A DNA stretch of 64,000 bases from CALLCD01 sp039196965 (GTDB lineage Bacteria; Pseudomonadota; Alphaproteobacteria; Caulobacterales; Hyphomonadaceae): positions 49,499 through 113,498 of the forward strand of contig JBCCUK010000011.1 of the NCBI GenBank assembly GCA_039196965.1, in the 5' to 3' direction. The first letter of the stretch is position 1. Each line of letters opens with the position of its first letter. The notes under the pieces are model-generated. The model did not search any database. It was not told the origin of the DNA and worked only from the letters and a program-made list of their open reading frames with translations. Below, piece after piece: positions 27,846 through 36,924 of this stretch. The translations under genes were made by a program, and so were the position numbers.

Positions 27846-28220
27846 ATGAAACGCTTTCTCTTTCTGACCTCGCTTCTCGTAACTTCAGCATTGCCAGCTT
27901 CAGCCCTTACCGAGGGGGAGATTCGTCAATGCAATGCATTGGCCGCGACTTTCGGGCCCAAAAAGGCTGAGTTCGATGCCCTGACGGCTGCGCGAGACGA
28001 GCTTGCCGCCGCTGCCGAGACGGCAGGCGAGGATTGGGAGAATGCTGAGGCATTGAGAGATTTCGGAGCCGACAAGGCTGCTGCCGCAGATGCTAAAAAA
28101 GCCACTTATGACGAGGCCCTAATCGCTTTCGAAGCGACGCAGCGGACATGGCAAACGGCCGGTCAGCAACTGAACGCTGACTTTGCCACATTCAACGCGA
28201 CGTGCACCGCTGACGATTGA
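27846..28220 (+). CDS. small exported coiled-coil protein
   Basis: About 124 residues. ATG 27846 opens a signal peptide (MKRFLFLTSLLVTSALPASA) cleaved before LTEGE. The mature part is Ala/Asp/Glu-rich and helical (about 35-110) with a single Cys near each end (QCNA, ATCTAD), possibly a disulfide. The frame is open upstream to 27768 but the longer form masks the signal peptide. Unknown family. Confidence 0.6.
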   Translation: MKRFLFLTSLLVTSALPASALTEGEIRQCNALAATFGPKKAEFDALTAARDELAAAAETAGEDWENAEALRDFGADKAAAADAKKATYDEALIAFEATQRTWQTAGQQLNADFATFNATCTADD

Positions 28221-28328
28221 GTGTTCGCCGGAGACCGCTCTCCTCCCCGCCGATATTGAGTGTTGAATAAACCCGGGGATAAATCCGAAATTCGGAACGG
28301 GGACTGTCGGGGGATAACCCTCCTGTTG

Positions 28329-28364
28329 AGACTCTCAGATTTGGCGCGCTGAGAGTCTGAGAGT
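28329..28364. repeat. perfect inverted repeat with a third copy of the arm
   Basis: AGACTCTCAG (28329-28338) and CTGAGAGTCT (28349-28358) are a 10-base perfect inverted repeat with a 10-base spacer. The 8-mer CTGAGAGT is then repeated in tandem (28349-28356 and 28357-28364). Each main arm contains a GANTC site (GACTC, GAGTC). It lies 146 bases before the DoxX-like gene. Without a T-run it is more likely an operator than a terminator. Confidence 0.6.
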
Positions 28365-28509
28365 TCTACGTGTACGGTAGCCTTCCCGGGCCATGAACTT
28401 CGCCTCTATCGTTGCCCGGCACCACCGAACGGCTTCACCAAAAGGTGAGATGGCGGATCGGTTCACTCTCCGCTACACCAGTACTCAAACAGAATGCTGG
28501 AGGGCTCAG

Positions 28510-28929
28510 ATGAAAGCGTATTCTCTTCTCTTTCTCAGAATTTCAACTGGGCTTTTGCTGGTCTTGTGGGGCGTCATAAAGATGGGGTCACCAGAGGCTG
28601 CTATAAGTGTTTCATACAGATATTATGCCGGGCTCATCAGCGGCGAAAGCATGCAGATGGCGCTCGGCATCGCTGAGATCGCCCTTGGGCTTCTCGTCTG
28701 CGCCGGGCTTCTCCGTCGCTTCGTCTATCCATTACAGGCAATTGTCCTGTTCCTCGGCGTGGCCTTTATCTGGAACCACATTCTGGATCCTCTTGGGCTC
28801 TGGCTTGTCGAAGAAGAAAACCGGCGGACACTCTTCTTTCCGTCCCTCGGCATGTTTGCCGCAACGCTGATCATGCTTGCGTTCAAGGAAGACGACAGAA
28901 TTTCTCTGGATGAGCGGTTCGGACTGTAG
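28510..28929 (+). CDS. DoxX-like small membrane protein
   Basis: About 139 residues with four hydrophobic segments (SLLFLRISTGLLLVLWGVIKM; ALGIAEIALGLLVCAGLL; AIVLFLGVAFIW; GMFAATLIMLAF). Start ATG 28510 has GGAGGG upstream; the frame open to 28393 lacks a site. The four-helix plan with G..K..SP fits the DoxX/DoxD superfamily, whose members are often linked to redox or thiol functions, but no substrate can be assigned. Confidence 0.65.
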   Translation: MKAYSLLFLRISTGLLLVLWGVIKMGSPEAAISVSYRYYAGLISGESMQMALGIAEIALGLLVCAGLLRRFVYPLQAIVLFLGVAFIWNHILDPLGLWLVEEENRRTLFFPSLGMFAATLIMLAFKEDDRISLDERFGL

Positions 28930-28940
28930 ATCGGATCTGT

Positions 28941-29273
28941 TTAGTGCCGCTGCGCCGGACGGTCTCGCAAATGATGATCGTCCGCGCGCTCGCGAGCCTC
29001 GCGTGTGTTTGAGCTTTCACGGTCGATGACACTGGACATGAAGATGCCCGTGCTTATGAGGCCGCCAAGTGCTGCGAGCGGAAAACATGCGGCAATGCCA
29101 TAAATGGCGGGAATTTCGATGCTCTGATCTCGCAGGCGGATCAAGATGAGGAAATAGCTGACGGCACCGAGCAAAAAACCTGAACCAAAGCCGATAATGA
29201 TGTGTTTCAGAAAGCTACGCACCAATGGGCGCTCACTCTCCTCGGCATTGTCCAAGATCATTTTGAACGGCAC
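28941..29273 (-). CDS. small membrane protein of unknown function
   Basis: About 110 residues with two hydrophobic helices (HIIIGFGSGFLLGAVSYFLILI; IYGIAACFPLAALGGLISTGIFM) and a charged, His/Arg-rich C-terminus. The GTG at 29273 has GGAGG ten bases upstream; the ATG at 29261 is an alternative. Convergent with the DoxX-like gene (12-base gap), divergent from gatB. Not recognised. Confidence 0.55.
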   Translation of the reverse strand: MPFKMILDNAEESERPLVRSFLKHIIIGFGSGFLLGAVSYFLILIRLRDQSIEIPAIYGIAACFPLAALGGLISTGIFMSSVIDRESSNTREARERADDHHLRDRPAQRH

Positions 29274-29403
29274 GTTTTCGTTTCCTCCACTGCACAAGAT
29301 ATCACGCAGCGGCTTCGCGGCAAATCCATCATCCTCTAGGCCCTCGACAGATCGCCTTGTTTCGCTTTAAGAGCGGGCTCTTGGGTTGCTTTAGGAGACC
29401 TCC

Positions 29404-30936
29404 ATGCCAGAGCGCACACCATACCGTCTGACCGGCTCAACCGGTGAGTGGGAAATTGTCATGGGATTGGAAGTCCATGCACAGGTGGCCTCCAGTGCGA
29501 AGCTTTTCTCCGGCGCGTCGACGGCCTATGGCGCGGACCCGAACACCAATGTGTCCCTCGTCGATGCGGCAATGCCGGGCATGTTGCCGGTGATCAACAA
29601 GAAATGTGTGGAACAGGCCGTGAAGACCGGTCTTGGGCTGAAAGCTGAAATTAATAAGTTCTCCCGTTTCGATCGGAAGAACTATTTCTATCCGGATCTG
29701 CCGCAGGGCTATCAGATCTCTCAGTTTGCCCATCCGATTGTCGGCGAAGGTGAGATCGAGGTAGACGTGGAGCCCGCCCATGGCGGCGATGCCTACGCTA
29801 TTTCGGTCGGTATTGAGCGGCTGCACCTTGAACAGGATGCGGGCAAGTCTATCCACGACATGTCGCCGACGGAGACCTATGTCGACCTCAACCGGTCCGG
29901 CGTGGCGCTGATGGAAATCGTCTCCAAGCCTCATATCCGTTCGCCGCTTGAGGCGGCCGCCTATGTCCGTAAGCTCCGCTCTATCGTTGTGGCGCTCGGC
30001 ACCTGTGACGGCGATATGGAGAAGGGCAATCTCCGCGCGGATGTGAATGTCTCTGTCTGCCGCCCGGGGGACTATGAGAAATTCATGGAGACTGGAGATT
30101 TCTCCCATCTCGGCATTCGTTGCGAGATCAAGAACATGAACTCCTTCCGCTTCATCCAGCAGGCGGCCGAATATGAAGCTCGCCGGCAGATCGAGATTCT
30201 GGAAGATGGCGGCGAGGTGCACCAGGAGACCCGGCTTTACGATCCGAATACGGGCGAGACGCGGTCCATGCGCTCCAAGGAGGATGCCCATGACTATCGC
30301 TATTTCCCTGATCCGGATCTGTTGCCGCTGGAGTTTGATCAGGCCTTCATAGACGAGATCAAGGCAAGCCTGCCGGAACTGCCGGATGAGAAGCGCGCGC
30401 GCCTTATGTCGGACTATGGCCTCAAGGCTTATGATGCCGGAGTGCTGTCAGCTGACGCCGAGAAAGCCGACTTCTTCGAGGCTGTTGCCAAAGGGCGCGA
30501 TTCCAAACTTGCGGCGAACTGGGTCAGTCAGGAACTCTTCGGTTATCTCAACAAGGAAGGCTTGGAGTTGGCGAACACGCCTGTTTCCGCAGCCCAGCTT
30601 GGCGGTTTGATCGATTTGATCAGTGATCAGACCATATCCGGCAAGATTGCCAAACAGGTCTTCCAGAAAATGATTGAGGGCGGCGGCGATCCGACGGACA
30701 TCGTCGAGCGCGAAGGCTTGAAGCAGGTCACCGATACCGGCGCAATCGAGAAAGTCGTTGATGAGATCATGGCGGCGAACCCGGAGCAGGTCGAGCAGGT
30801 GAAAGCCCAGAAGGCCGAAGGCCACGCCAAACCGAAGGCGTTGGGATGGTTTGTGGGTCAGGTGATGCGCGCCTCCGGTGGCAAGGCAAACCCGCAAGCC
30901 GTCAATGAGATCCTGAAAGCGAAGCTAGGTCTTTAG
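29404..30936 (+). CDS. gatB: Asp/Glu-tRNA(Asn/Gln) amidotransferase subunit B
   Basis: 510 residues. Part of GatCAB, which converts misacylated Glu-tRNA-Gln and Asp-tRNA-Asn. MGLEVHAQV opens the kinase-like cradle domain; KNYFYPDLPQGYQISQ and RADVNVSV are family blocks, and the C-terminal tail is a helical YqeY-like domain (from about 405). AGGAGACCTCC precedes the ATG. gatA and gatC are not in the window. Length typical (about 480-510). Confidence 0.96.
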   Translation: MPERTPYRLTGSTGEWEIVMGLEVHAQVASSAKLFSGASTAYGADPNTNVSLVDAAMPGMLPVINKKCVEQAVKTGLGLKAEINKFSRFDRKNYFYPDLPQGYQISQFAHPIVGEGEIEVDVEPAHGGDAYAISVGIERLHLEQDAGKSIHDMSPTETYVDLNRSGVALMEIVSKPHIRSPLEAAAYVRKLRSIVVALGTCDGDMEKGNLRADVNVSVCRPGDYEKFMETGDFSHLGIRCEIKNMNSFRFIQQAAEYEARRQIEILEDGGEVHQETRLYDPNTGETRSMRSKEDAHDYRYFPDPDLLPLEFDQAFIDEIKASLPELPDEKRARLMSDYGLKAYDAGVLSADAEKADFFEAVAKGRDSKLAANWVSQELFGYLNKEGLELANTPVSAAQLGGLIDLISDQTISGKIAKQVFQKMIEGGGDPTDIVEREGLKQVTDTGAIEKVVDEIMAANPEQVEQVKAQKAEGHAKPKALGWFVGQVMRASGGKANPQAVNEILKAKLGL

Positions 30937-30996
30937 CACGCTTTAAGACTGGCGCGTTTGCCTGACGAGTGGTTCCCGCGACTGTCTCGGAGGGGT

Positions 30997-31308
30997 TCAC
31001 GTCTGTCCATTACCGGGCAACCAGCAGTAAAACCGGACCAGCTGAGGGCGGAAGGTCAGGGTAATGATGACGGCGAGAGCTGCGACGGTGGCGACACCGC
31101 AGCTGGCGACAAGTCCGAAGCTCCACCCCATCATTATCATGCACCAGAGGACCATAAGCGCCATAAGTGCCACTCCCAAACGGCGGTAGCTCTGTGACAT
31201 CGTTTCCGGCAATGGCCCATTGAAGACCTGACGCTGATGCTTCTTCATCGAAATGCAAAGCGCGCTGAAGCCCGGCAAAGCCAGAAGAACGGCAATTAGC
31301 AAGATCAT
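30997..31308 (-). CDS. DUF3325-like membrane protein of iron-uptake cassette
   Basis: 103 residues, three hydrophobic segments (MILLIAVLLALPGFSALCIS; LGVALMALMVLWCMIMM; GVATVAALAVIITLTF) with the SMKKHQRQV motif after helix 1, which is characteristic of DUF3325. Its start overlaps the PepSY stop by ATGA. It is the last gene of the TonB receptor-DUF3649-PepSY-DUF3325 set, a cassette repeatedly seen with siderophore receptors. Function not established. Confidence 0.75.
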   Translation of the reverse strand: MILLIAVLLALPGFSALCISMKKHQRQVFNGPLPETMSQSYRRLGVALMALMVLWCMIMMGWSFGLVASCGVATVAALAVIITLTFRPQLVRFYCWLPGNGQT

Positions 31309-32927
31309 TCGGCTGGAACGGGCGCGGGCGTTTCTCCCGCCTGTTTTTTGCGGCGTGTTCGGATCTTATCGCCCGGAGCGGCCTGTTTCTTCATGGAGAT
31401 GCGGGCGGCATAGCCAAAGGTCAGACCAATCAGCAGCATCCAGAGATCGACACCCGCCAGCGCCCAGTCGCCTGGTCTGCCGGGCAAGGGCAGGGTGTTG
31501 CCGAGGTGGATCGACGTTGTGAATGCGTTTAGCAATGGGATCGCTGCGAAGATCACCGCGGCGCAAATCAACTGCTCTGTCCAGGCCCGTTGGGGCGGAC
31601 GCGCAAGACTGTGTATGAGCGTTACAAGCCAGACCAGGAACAGGCTGTGGAGTTCCCAGTCCGCACGGTTTGCCATGTCCAGAGGCAAGAGACGATTGGC
31701 CCAGAAGTAGGAGGCGATGGCGATCGACAGCCCAGCGATCACTCCGACATTCATACGCTCTATGATGATCAGGTTCCGTTCCGCCTTGTCACCTACTTTG
31801 AGTTTTTGGCGGCGCTTTTTTGTCCAGAGCACAAGGCCGGTGGCAATCATGGCACCACCCATCAGACCGGATATGAAGAACAACATTCGCAAGACCGGTC
31901 CCGCAAAGAGCGCTTCATGTAGCCCCTCGAACGTATCAATGACCGTCATCGAACCTTCAAAAGTGCGCGGGCTGATGCTCTGTAATTCGCCAGATGCACC
32001 GTCAAATCTCACACTGGAAATATCACGTAGAATGCTCTCGGAAAACGAGCCCTGAACATGAATGATAGCAGTTGCGTCGCCCGGGTTCTCAATGCTGAGG
32101 CGCGTCACAGGCTCATTACCCAGTATTGCCTGTGTTTCGGCAATCAGGGGCGCGATGTCTGTCAGTTCGACCGGCTCTCCTGTGCGGGCGACGCTCTCCG
32201 AAAATCCAAAAACTTCCTCAGAAACGGTTTTGACCAGATCATTGGAGACGCCGTACTGGGCGAGGAAAATGGGGATGAAAAAAGTCGACGCGACGAAGAT
32301 AAGCCCTGAAAATGTGATCATGATCTGATAGGGCAAACTCATTACACTGATGATATTATGGGAGTCGAGCCAGGATCGCTGGCCCTTGCCCAGCCGCAGT
32401 GTGAAAAAGTCGGTGAATATCTTCTTGTGGGTGATGATGCCTGAAACGATTGCGGCGAGCATGAAGAATGCTGCAAATCCCGCAAATATCTCGCCAAGCG
32501 ATGCCGGAATGTAATGAAATGCCCAATGCATGCGGTACAAGGCCTGACCGCCGCCGGTATCGCGTCCTTCGGGCACGACGCTACCATCGGCCAGTAACGC
32601 TACATTGTCGAATTCGCGCTTGCCGTCCGGCAATGTCATCGACCATCTCGCAGTGACATAAGGCGAATAGGACCGTGATGTCGGAATTCTGATAAAGTAG
32701 TTGTCAGCCTCTGGAGCCGCTTCCTTCGCGTGATCAAGAGCAAGCTGAAACAGTGGGACGGGATCGGAGACATCGACCATTGGCGGTAGCTCGGGTTTCA
32801 TCCAGCGGTCTATTTCGGTATCGTAGTAAGCGGCCGATCCGGTCAGGAACATGAAGAACAGAACCCAACCCAGCAGCAAGCCGGTCCAGGTATGCATCCA
32901 CGACATGGATTGGCGCAGTGCGTTCAT
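31305..32927 (-). CDS. PepSY-associated transmembrane protein
   Basis: 540 residues with an N-terminal helix (WTGLLLGWVLFFMFLTGS, about 15-35), a large periplasmic PepSY-containing region and three or four more membrane helices (MISLPYQIMITFSGLIFV region near 190-225; LRMLFFISGLMGGAMIATGLVLW near 345; MNVGVIAGLSIAIASYFW near 390; last pair after 470). It has HTW near helix 1 and SHNI (about 190), as expected for these presumed heme-binding, NADPH- or quinol-linked ferric reductase-like proteins. Known to sit with siderophore receptors, so likely reduces or releases iron at the inner membrane; inferred. It overlaps both neighbours by ATGA. Confidence 0.85.
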   Translation of the reverse strand: MNALRQSMSWMHTWTGLLLGWVLFFMFLTGSAAYYDTEIDRWMKPELPPMVDVSDPVPLFQLALDHAKEAAPEADNYFIRIPTSRSYSPYVTARWSMTLPDGKREFDNVALLADGSVVPEGRDTGGGQALYRMHWAFHYIPASLGEIFAGFAAFFMLAAIVSGIITHKKIFTDFFTLRLGKGQRSWLDSHNIISVMSLPYQIMITFSGLIFVASTFFIPIFLAQYGVSNDLVKTVSEEVFGFSESVARTGEPVELTDIAPLIAETQAILGNEPVTRLSIENPGDATAIIHVQGSFSESILRDISSVRFDGASGELQSISPRTFEGSMTVIDTFEGLHEALFAGPVLRMLFFISGLMGGAMIATGLVLWTKKRRQKLKVGDKAERNLIIIERMNVGVIAGLSIAIASYFWANRLLPLDMANRADWELHSLFLVWLVTLIHSLARPPQRAWTEQLICAAVIFAAIPLLNAFTTSIHLGNTLPLPGRPGDWALAGVDLWMLLIGLTFGYAARISMKKQAAPGDKIRTRRKKQAGETPAPVPAE

Positions 32928-33247
32928 CCGTCGAATACTCCTTTGATAAGGAATAGTAATGCCGCGCTAATCAGGCCGAACAGGCTGATATCCCTCAATG
33001 CGCGCTTCCAACTCGGCGCTGCAAACGCATAGACGAATAAGGCGACAAATACGAGCCCCACAAGAAGCAGCCCCAGCAGGCTGGCTTCACTCCTGTGGAT
33101 GGGCAAGAGCGCGGTGAAGGCTGACGTGATGAAGCTCGCAGCGATATAGCCGGGGAAAATCCCTACTAGCAATCGGCCCCAGGGCCGGGGCTTTGCGGCC
33201 GGGCCCTTCTTTTTCTTCTGAGCGGATACCTCTGCCGGTTTCAACAT
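32924..33247 (-). CDS. DUF3649-like membrane protein of iron-uptake cassette
   Basis: About 107 residues. The start ATG 33247 is seven bases after the receptor stop; the longer frame to 33361 would run into the receptor gene. Three hydrophobic helices (IFPGYIAASFITSAFTALLPI; SLLGLLLVGLVFVALFVYAF; LFGLISAALLFLIKG) follow a Lys/Pro-rich cytoplasmic start. Size, topology and position between receptor and PepSY gene match DUF3649. Role unknown. Confidence 0.75.
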   Translation of the reverse strand: MLKPAEVSAQKKKKGPAAKPRPWGRLLVGIFPGYIAASFITSAFTALLPIHRSEASLLGLLLVGLVFVALFVYAFAAPSWKRALRDISLFGLISAALLFLIKGVFDG

Positions 33248-33254
33248 GAATTGC

Positions 33255-35924
33255 CTAGAAGCTTGCGTCCAGTGAAATGCCGAAGGTTTGCGGCTGGCGG
33301 AGTGTGAAACTCTGAACCGGGGCCAGGTCCCCCGGCGTGCGAAGTGCGTTCGTGGCTGCAAGGTTTACCAGTTCCGGTTCATCCTCGCCCAGCAGGTTCG
33401 TGGCAAACACCGTAAAGACGAAATTGCGGTATTCATATCCAAAGCGGGCATTCACCAAAACGGATGGCCCAATGCGCTCCGTAAGCCCGTCCAGCAATTC
33501 ATCCGGACCAAGGTTGAAAATGTCGGATTCGTAAGAAGACTGGTAGTTCAGGCTGATATTGCCGAACAGGCCGCTCTCATGTGCGTAGTCAGTCCCAATT
33601 GTGAAGGAAACATTTGGCGATCTGTCGAGATCGTTGCCGGCCAAATCAATGGATTGATCGCCCGGTTCGTCAGGATCGTCGGCTTCAAACAGAAACTCGT
33701 CTACATCGGTCTCCAAGAGGCCGAGGCTACCATATATATTCAGATTTCTTGTCGCCTGATAATCGGCTGACAGTTCGAGGCCATAAAGCGATGTCTCACC
33801 TGCGTTCAGGGTGTTCGAAAACCCTTCCTCGTCAATGATGTTGACCTGCTGATCCTTATAGTCGCTGAAGAAGGCTGTGCCATTAAGGGTGAGCTTTTTG
33901 TTCAGCCACTGGCTGCGCCAACCGGCTTCATAGCTGAGAAGAAATTCCGGATCGAAGACAACGACCCTGAACGGGTCGGCGTTCTGGGTAGATGAAGCAA
34001 GGAATGTCCCACCAGCCCGATAGCCGCGGCGCACACCGGCGAACACCGAAAGATCAGGATTGAAGCTATAGGTGACCGCACCGTTTGGCAGTATCGCATC
34101 GAAGCTGTCAGATTGCAGAGGTTCTACCGGCGGGCGAAGGAGTTCGCCGCCAATTGTGCATGATATGTCGACCAATGGAGTAGGGGCACCTACCAGGAAA
34201 CCTGGAATTTGGCTGGTGCAGTTTTCCGGAGTAATCGTGAAATCAAGAACTTCGCGCGCTGTTGTAAACTCCTCGTTGTCATACCGGAGCCCAAAATCAA
34301 TATCCCATTTTTCGTTGGGCTCGAACCGCCACGATGTGAAGAAAGCAAAGTTCTCAACTTCCTGTTCGAAGACTTGGTTGAAGGCAATAACGCTGTCTTC
34401 GGGGGTTATGGGAAATGGCACACTGTTTCTGATAAGGTTCAAAGCTGTCTGCAAGCTATCGCTCTCGAACTTGAAATAATAACCACCGATAAGGCCGGAC
34501 AGTTTATCAAAGTCGAACTGGGCGCGCGCTTCGGCAGTGTAGGTTACATTGTCTGCGTCGGAGATCGTACCAACCTCGGCAAACTGACTTAGTCCGTTCC
34601 GTGAGTTCGTTGAGATAGACTTCGTGTCTTCATACGTCCCGATGAACTTCAAGGTGATGGAGTCGGTCAGATCGTATGTAATGTCGCCAATACCTTTGAT
34701 CGTTTCGATATCGAGATTTGCCGACAGCAACGGAAAAGTAATTCTGTTGTCAGGATCGAAATTGTCGAAAAAAAACGGATCGACGACGACATCGTCTCGA
34801 TTGAGCGGAGAATCATCCTCAAAGAAATCAGGATCGGGAGATAGGGCGATGGGATTTACCCGACCGTTCTCGCGGTCAACGTATTCAAACGTGAAGAGCC
34901 CGCTCAGCCGGTCAATCGCCTTGGGTTCCACAAGCACTCTGCCGCGCAGGGTGAGGCTTTCCTGGAAGTTGTCATCTTCACCGTTAAATCCATCAGTAAT
35001 GATACCATCCGTCTCCTGGTAATCAGCACTGAAACGGAATGCCAACTGGTCTTCGATGATCGGGCCGGACACAACGCCGGAATACTGCTGTGTGCCGAAT
35101 TCTGCGAACCGCACGCGAGCGGCTCCTTCCCAGTCAAAGCTCGGTTTCTTGGATTCGACAATCACGGCACCTGCGATGGCGTTTCGCCCCTGGACGGTAG
35201 ATTGCGACCCTCTCAGTATTTCGACCTGTTCAGTATCCCAAAGCGTATTGATCCCGTTCAGGCCTGCCGACGAAATGGGGGCACCATCAACAAATATATT
35301 GATGGCTTCTCCCTGACCAGCGCCGCCAGTGCCATTACGGTTGATCCCGCGAATGTTTATGTTGTTGATATTATTTCCGACCACGGAGGTGTTGGGGGAT
35401 CGTGAAAGGGCATCACCCAAGGTGAACAACACCTCGTTTTCAAGCCTTTCCGCATCGAAAAGTTCCACCGAGCTCGTCGTTTCCTGAAGCGATTGGCCGA
35501 GCTTCGTGCCGGTAATGATGATGACATTCTCGATACGCTCGTCATCCTCGGAGGCCTGCGTTTCGGGCGCTTCATAGGCGAGCTGTACCAGCGTGAACTG
35601 GCCATTCGCCATCGCTGTCGCTTCCAGTCCCGACGCGTAAAGCGCCTGACGCAGTGCACCTTCTGGCGACAACTGTCCCGAAATCGCGGGTGTGGCCTTA
35701 CCGCTAGTCATCTCATCCGGAGCGTTGATGACAATGCCGAATACATCGGAAAGTGATGAAAGGGTCTCGCTCATGGGGCCTGCTGGAATGCTGATATCTG
35801 CCTCTTCTGCGGCGGTATTGCTCACCTGGGCGGTTCCACTTGGCAGAGCTGTGATAATGGCAACTGAAGACGTAGCAGCAGCAAGTGCGCGCACGTATCG
35901 CGCTACAAAAACATTATTTTTCAA
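33255..35924 (-). CDS. TonB-dependent siderophore-type receptor with STN domain
   Basis: 889 residues. Start TTG 35924 has GAGGGGG eight bases upstream and a signal peptide follows (about 1-32). An STN domain (about 45-110, SIPAGPMSETLSSLSDVFGI to GLEATAMANGQFTLV) precedes the TonB box (VIIITGTKLG, about 135), plug (TLGDALSRSPNTSVVG; QVEILRGSQSTVQGRNAIAGAV) and a 22-strand barrel ending LDASF with terminal Phe. STN domains signal to FecR-type anti-sigma factors, but no fecI/fecR pair is in the window. It heads the iron cassette and has a Fur-box-like palindrome 29 bases upstream. Likely ligand: an iron chelate. Confidence 0.9.
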   Translation of the reverse strand: MKNNVFVARYVRALAAATSSVAIITALPSGTAQVSNTAAEEADISIPAGPMSETLSSLSDVFGIVINAPDEMTSGKATPAISGQLSPEGALRQALYASGLEATAMANGQFTLVQLAYEAPETQASEDDERIENVIIITGTKLGQSLQETTSSVELFDAERLENEVLFTLGDALSRSPNTSVVGNNINNINIRGINRNGTGGAGQGEAINIFVDGAPISSAGLNGINTLWDTEQVEILRGSQSTVQGRNAIAGAVIVESKKPSFDWEGAARVRFAEFGTQQYSGVVSGPIIEDQLAFRFSADYQETDGIITDGFNGEDDNFQESLTLRGRVLVEPKAIDRLSGLFTFEYVDRENGRVNPIALSPDPDFFEDDSPLNRDDVVVDPFFFDNFDPDNRITFPLLSANLDIETIKGIGDITYDLTDSITLKFIGTYEDTKSISTNSRNGLSQFAEVGTISDADNVTYTAEARAQFDFDKLSGLIGGYYFKFESDSLQTALNLIRNSVPFPITPEDSVIAFNQVFEQEVENFAFFTSWRFEPNEKWDIDFGLRYDNEEFTTAREVLDFTITPENCTSQIPGFLVGAPTPLVDISCTIGGELLRPPVEPLQSDSFDAILPNGAVTYSFNPDLSVFAGVRRGYRAGGTFLASSTQNADPFRVVVFDPEFLLSYEAGWRSQWLNKKLTLNGTAFFSDYKDQQVNIIDEEGFSNTLNAGETSLYGLELSADYQATRNLNIYGSLGLLETDVDEFLFEADDPDEPGDQSIDLAGNDLDRSPNVSFTIGTDYAHESGLFGNISLNYQSSYESDIFNLGPDELLDGLTERIGPSVLVNARFGYEYRNFVFTVFATNLLGEDEPELVNLAATNALRTPGDLAPVQSFTLRQPQTFGISLDASF

Positions 35925-36309
35925 TGCAAGTACCCCCTCATTGGCACGTATCGCGAATGCTTATCATTTGCGGAATGTTGGGAATACACAAATTTGTCAG
36001 ATAGTGTAGCCCCTCTTATCAATTTTTTGGTGTGCTCGTTTTGCTGAAAACACGACATGCGCGCGCGCCACACCAGGACAGGTCTCCGGCTCAATCATGG
36101 TGCATTTAAAAGTAAAGCCTGATCTCATCTTGAGCATTGCTGATCAATGAGCTGTCAAAACGCGTCTGCCGTGCGTGCGATGGCGTAGACAACCTTGTCG
36201 GTTGAGGCAAACACACTAGCGTCTTTGTTTAAGGCCGTCAGAGGAAGGCGAAACCAGGCTTCCATGGCCAAAGTTTTTGGTGCCGGTCCAATCAGCGAGG
36301 TAGGCAGTA
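35925..36309. other. divergent intergenic region, iron operon / ANTAR gene
   Basis: Holds the Fur-box-like site near the receptor start and no gene I can support. The right half precedes the ANTAR gene; no clear sigma-70 promoter could be chosen for it by eye. Confidence 0.5.
35953..35971 (-). promoter_or_regulatory. Fur-box-like 19-base palindrome
   Basis: GCGAATGCTTATCATTTGC has seven-base arms (GCGAATG/CATTTGC, one mismatch) and, aligned without gaps to the consensus GATAATGATAATCATTATC, matches 13 of 19 positions. It lies 29 bases before the siderophore-receptor start, where binding of iron-loaded Fur would block transcription. The site is a visual match; alphaproteobacteria may instead use RirA or Irr. 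Confidence 0.5.
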
Positions 36310-36924
36310 TTGAACCACGAAGACGCGAAGAATCTTGGCTCCGAAGACAGAAAACGCGCTCTCATCGCCAGTTATGACGATACTCAACTAACAAAGCTCG
36401 CATCAAGCTTGGTTCAAACTCAAAGAGTTACGTCACTACATTATCTGGCGGTCGGAGAAGTGCTGGATGCGGTGCTTGAGCAGCAGCCCGATTTGCTAAT
36501 ACTGAGTCTGAGGCAGTTCCGCGAAGAGGCTGCGGGAGCCGTCTCTAAATTAGCGAAATCCCATCCATTGCCGATTATAATTCTTTGCTCGGGCTTGGAC
36601 ATCACCGAGGCCCGGCAAGCCCTTCGCTCTGGCGCGATCTCCTATCTGCCCGACGGTTTCAACCTTCAGCAGTTGCCCACCATCGCTCAGATCGCGATGG
36701 AGCGTTTCGCCATGATTGCCTCTCTTCAGAACGAATTGCAGCGCTCCAGAGAAGAGCTTGATGCACGCAAGTCGATCGAACGTGCCAAGGGTATACTGAT
36801 CGGCCGGCGAAACATGACTGAGACCGAAGCGCATGAGGCACTGCGGCGTATGGCGATGGATCAGGGAAAGACTGTACGCAGCATTGCCGACACCATTCTT
36901 TCGCTGTCGGATATCCTTCCTTAA
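36310..36924 (+). CDS. ANTAR-domain regulator with degenerate receiver (NasT-like)
   Basis: 204 residues. TTG start at 36310 with AGG nearby. The N-terminal domain (about 15-130) has a CheY-like layout (KRALIASYDDTQL; PDLLILSLRQF; PIIILCSGLD; GAISYLPDGF) but the site expected to carry the phospho-Asp reads LILSL, with Ser in place of Asp. A coiled linker (about 128-150) leads to an ANTAR domain (ERAKGILIGRRNMTETEAHEALRRMAMDQGKTVRSIADTIL, about 155-197), a dual-hairpin RNA-binding anti-terminator module. No histidine kinase is nearby. The TonB receptor downstream has a structured leader, so that could be its RNA target. Confidence 0.85.
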   Translation: MNHEDAKNLGSEDRKRALIASYDDTQLTKLASSLVQTQRVTSLHYLAVGEVLDAVLEQQPDLLILSLRQFREEAAGAVSKLAKSHPLPIIILCSGLDITEARQALRSGAISYLPDGFNLQQLPTIAQIAMERFAMIASLQNELQRSREELDARKSIERAKGILIGRRNMTETEAHEALRRMAMDQGKTVRSIADTILSLSDILP

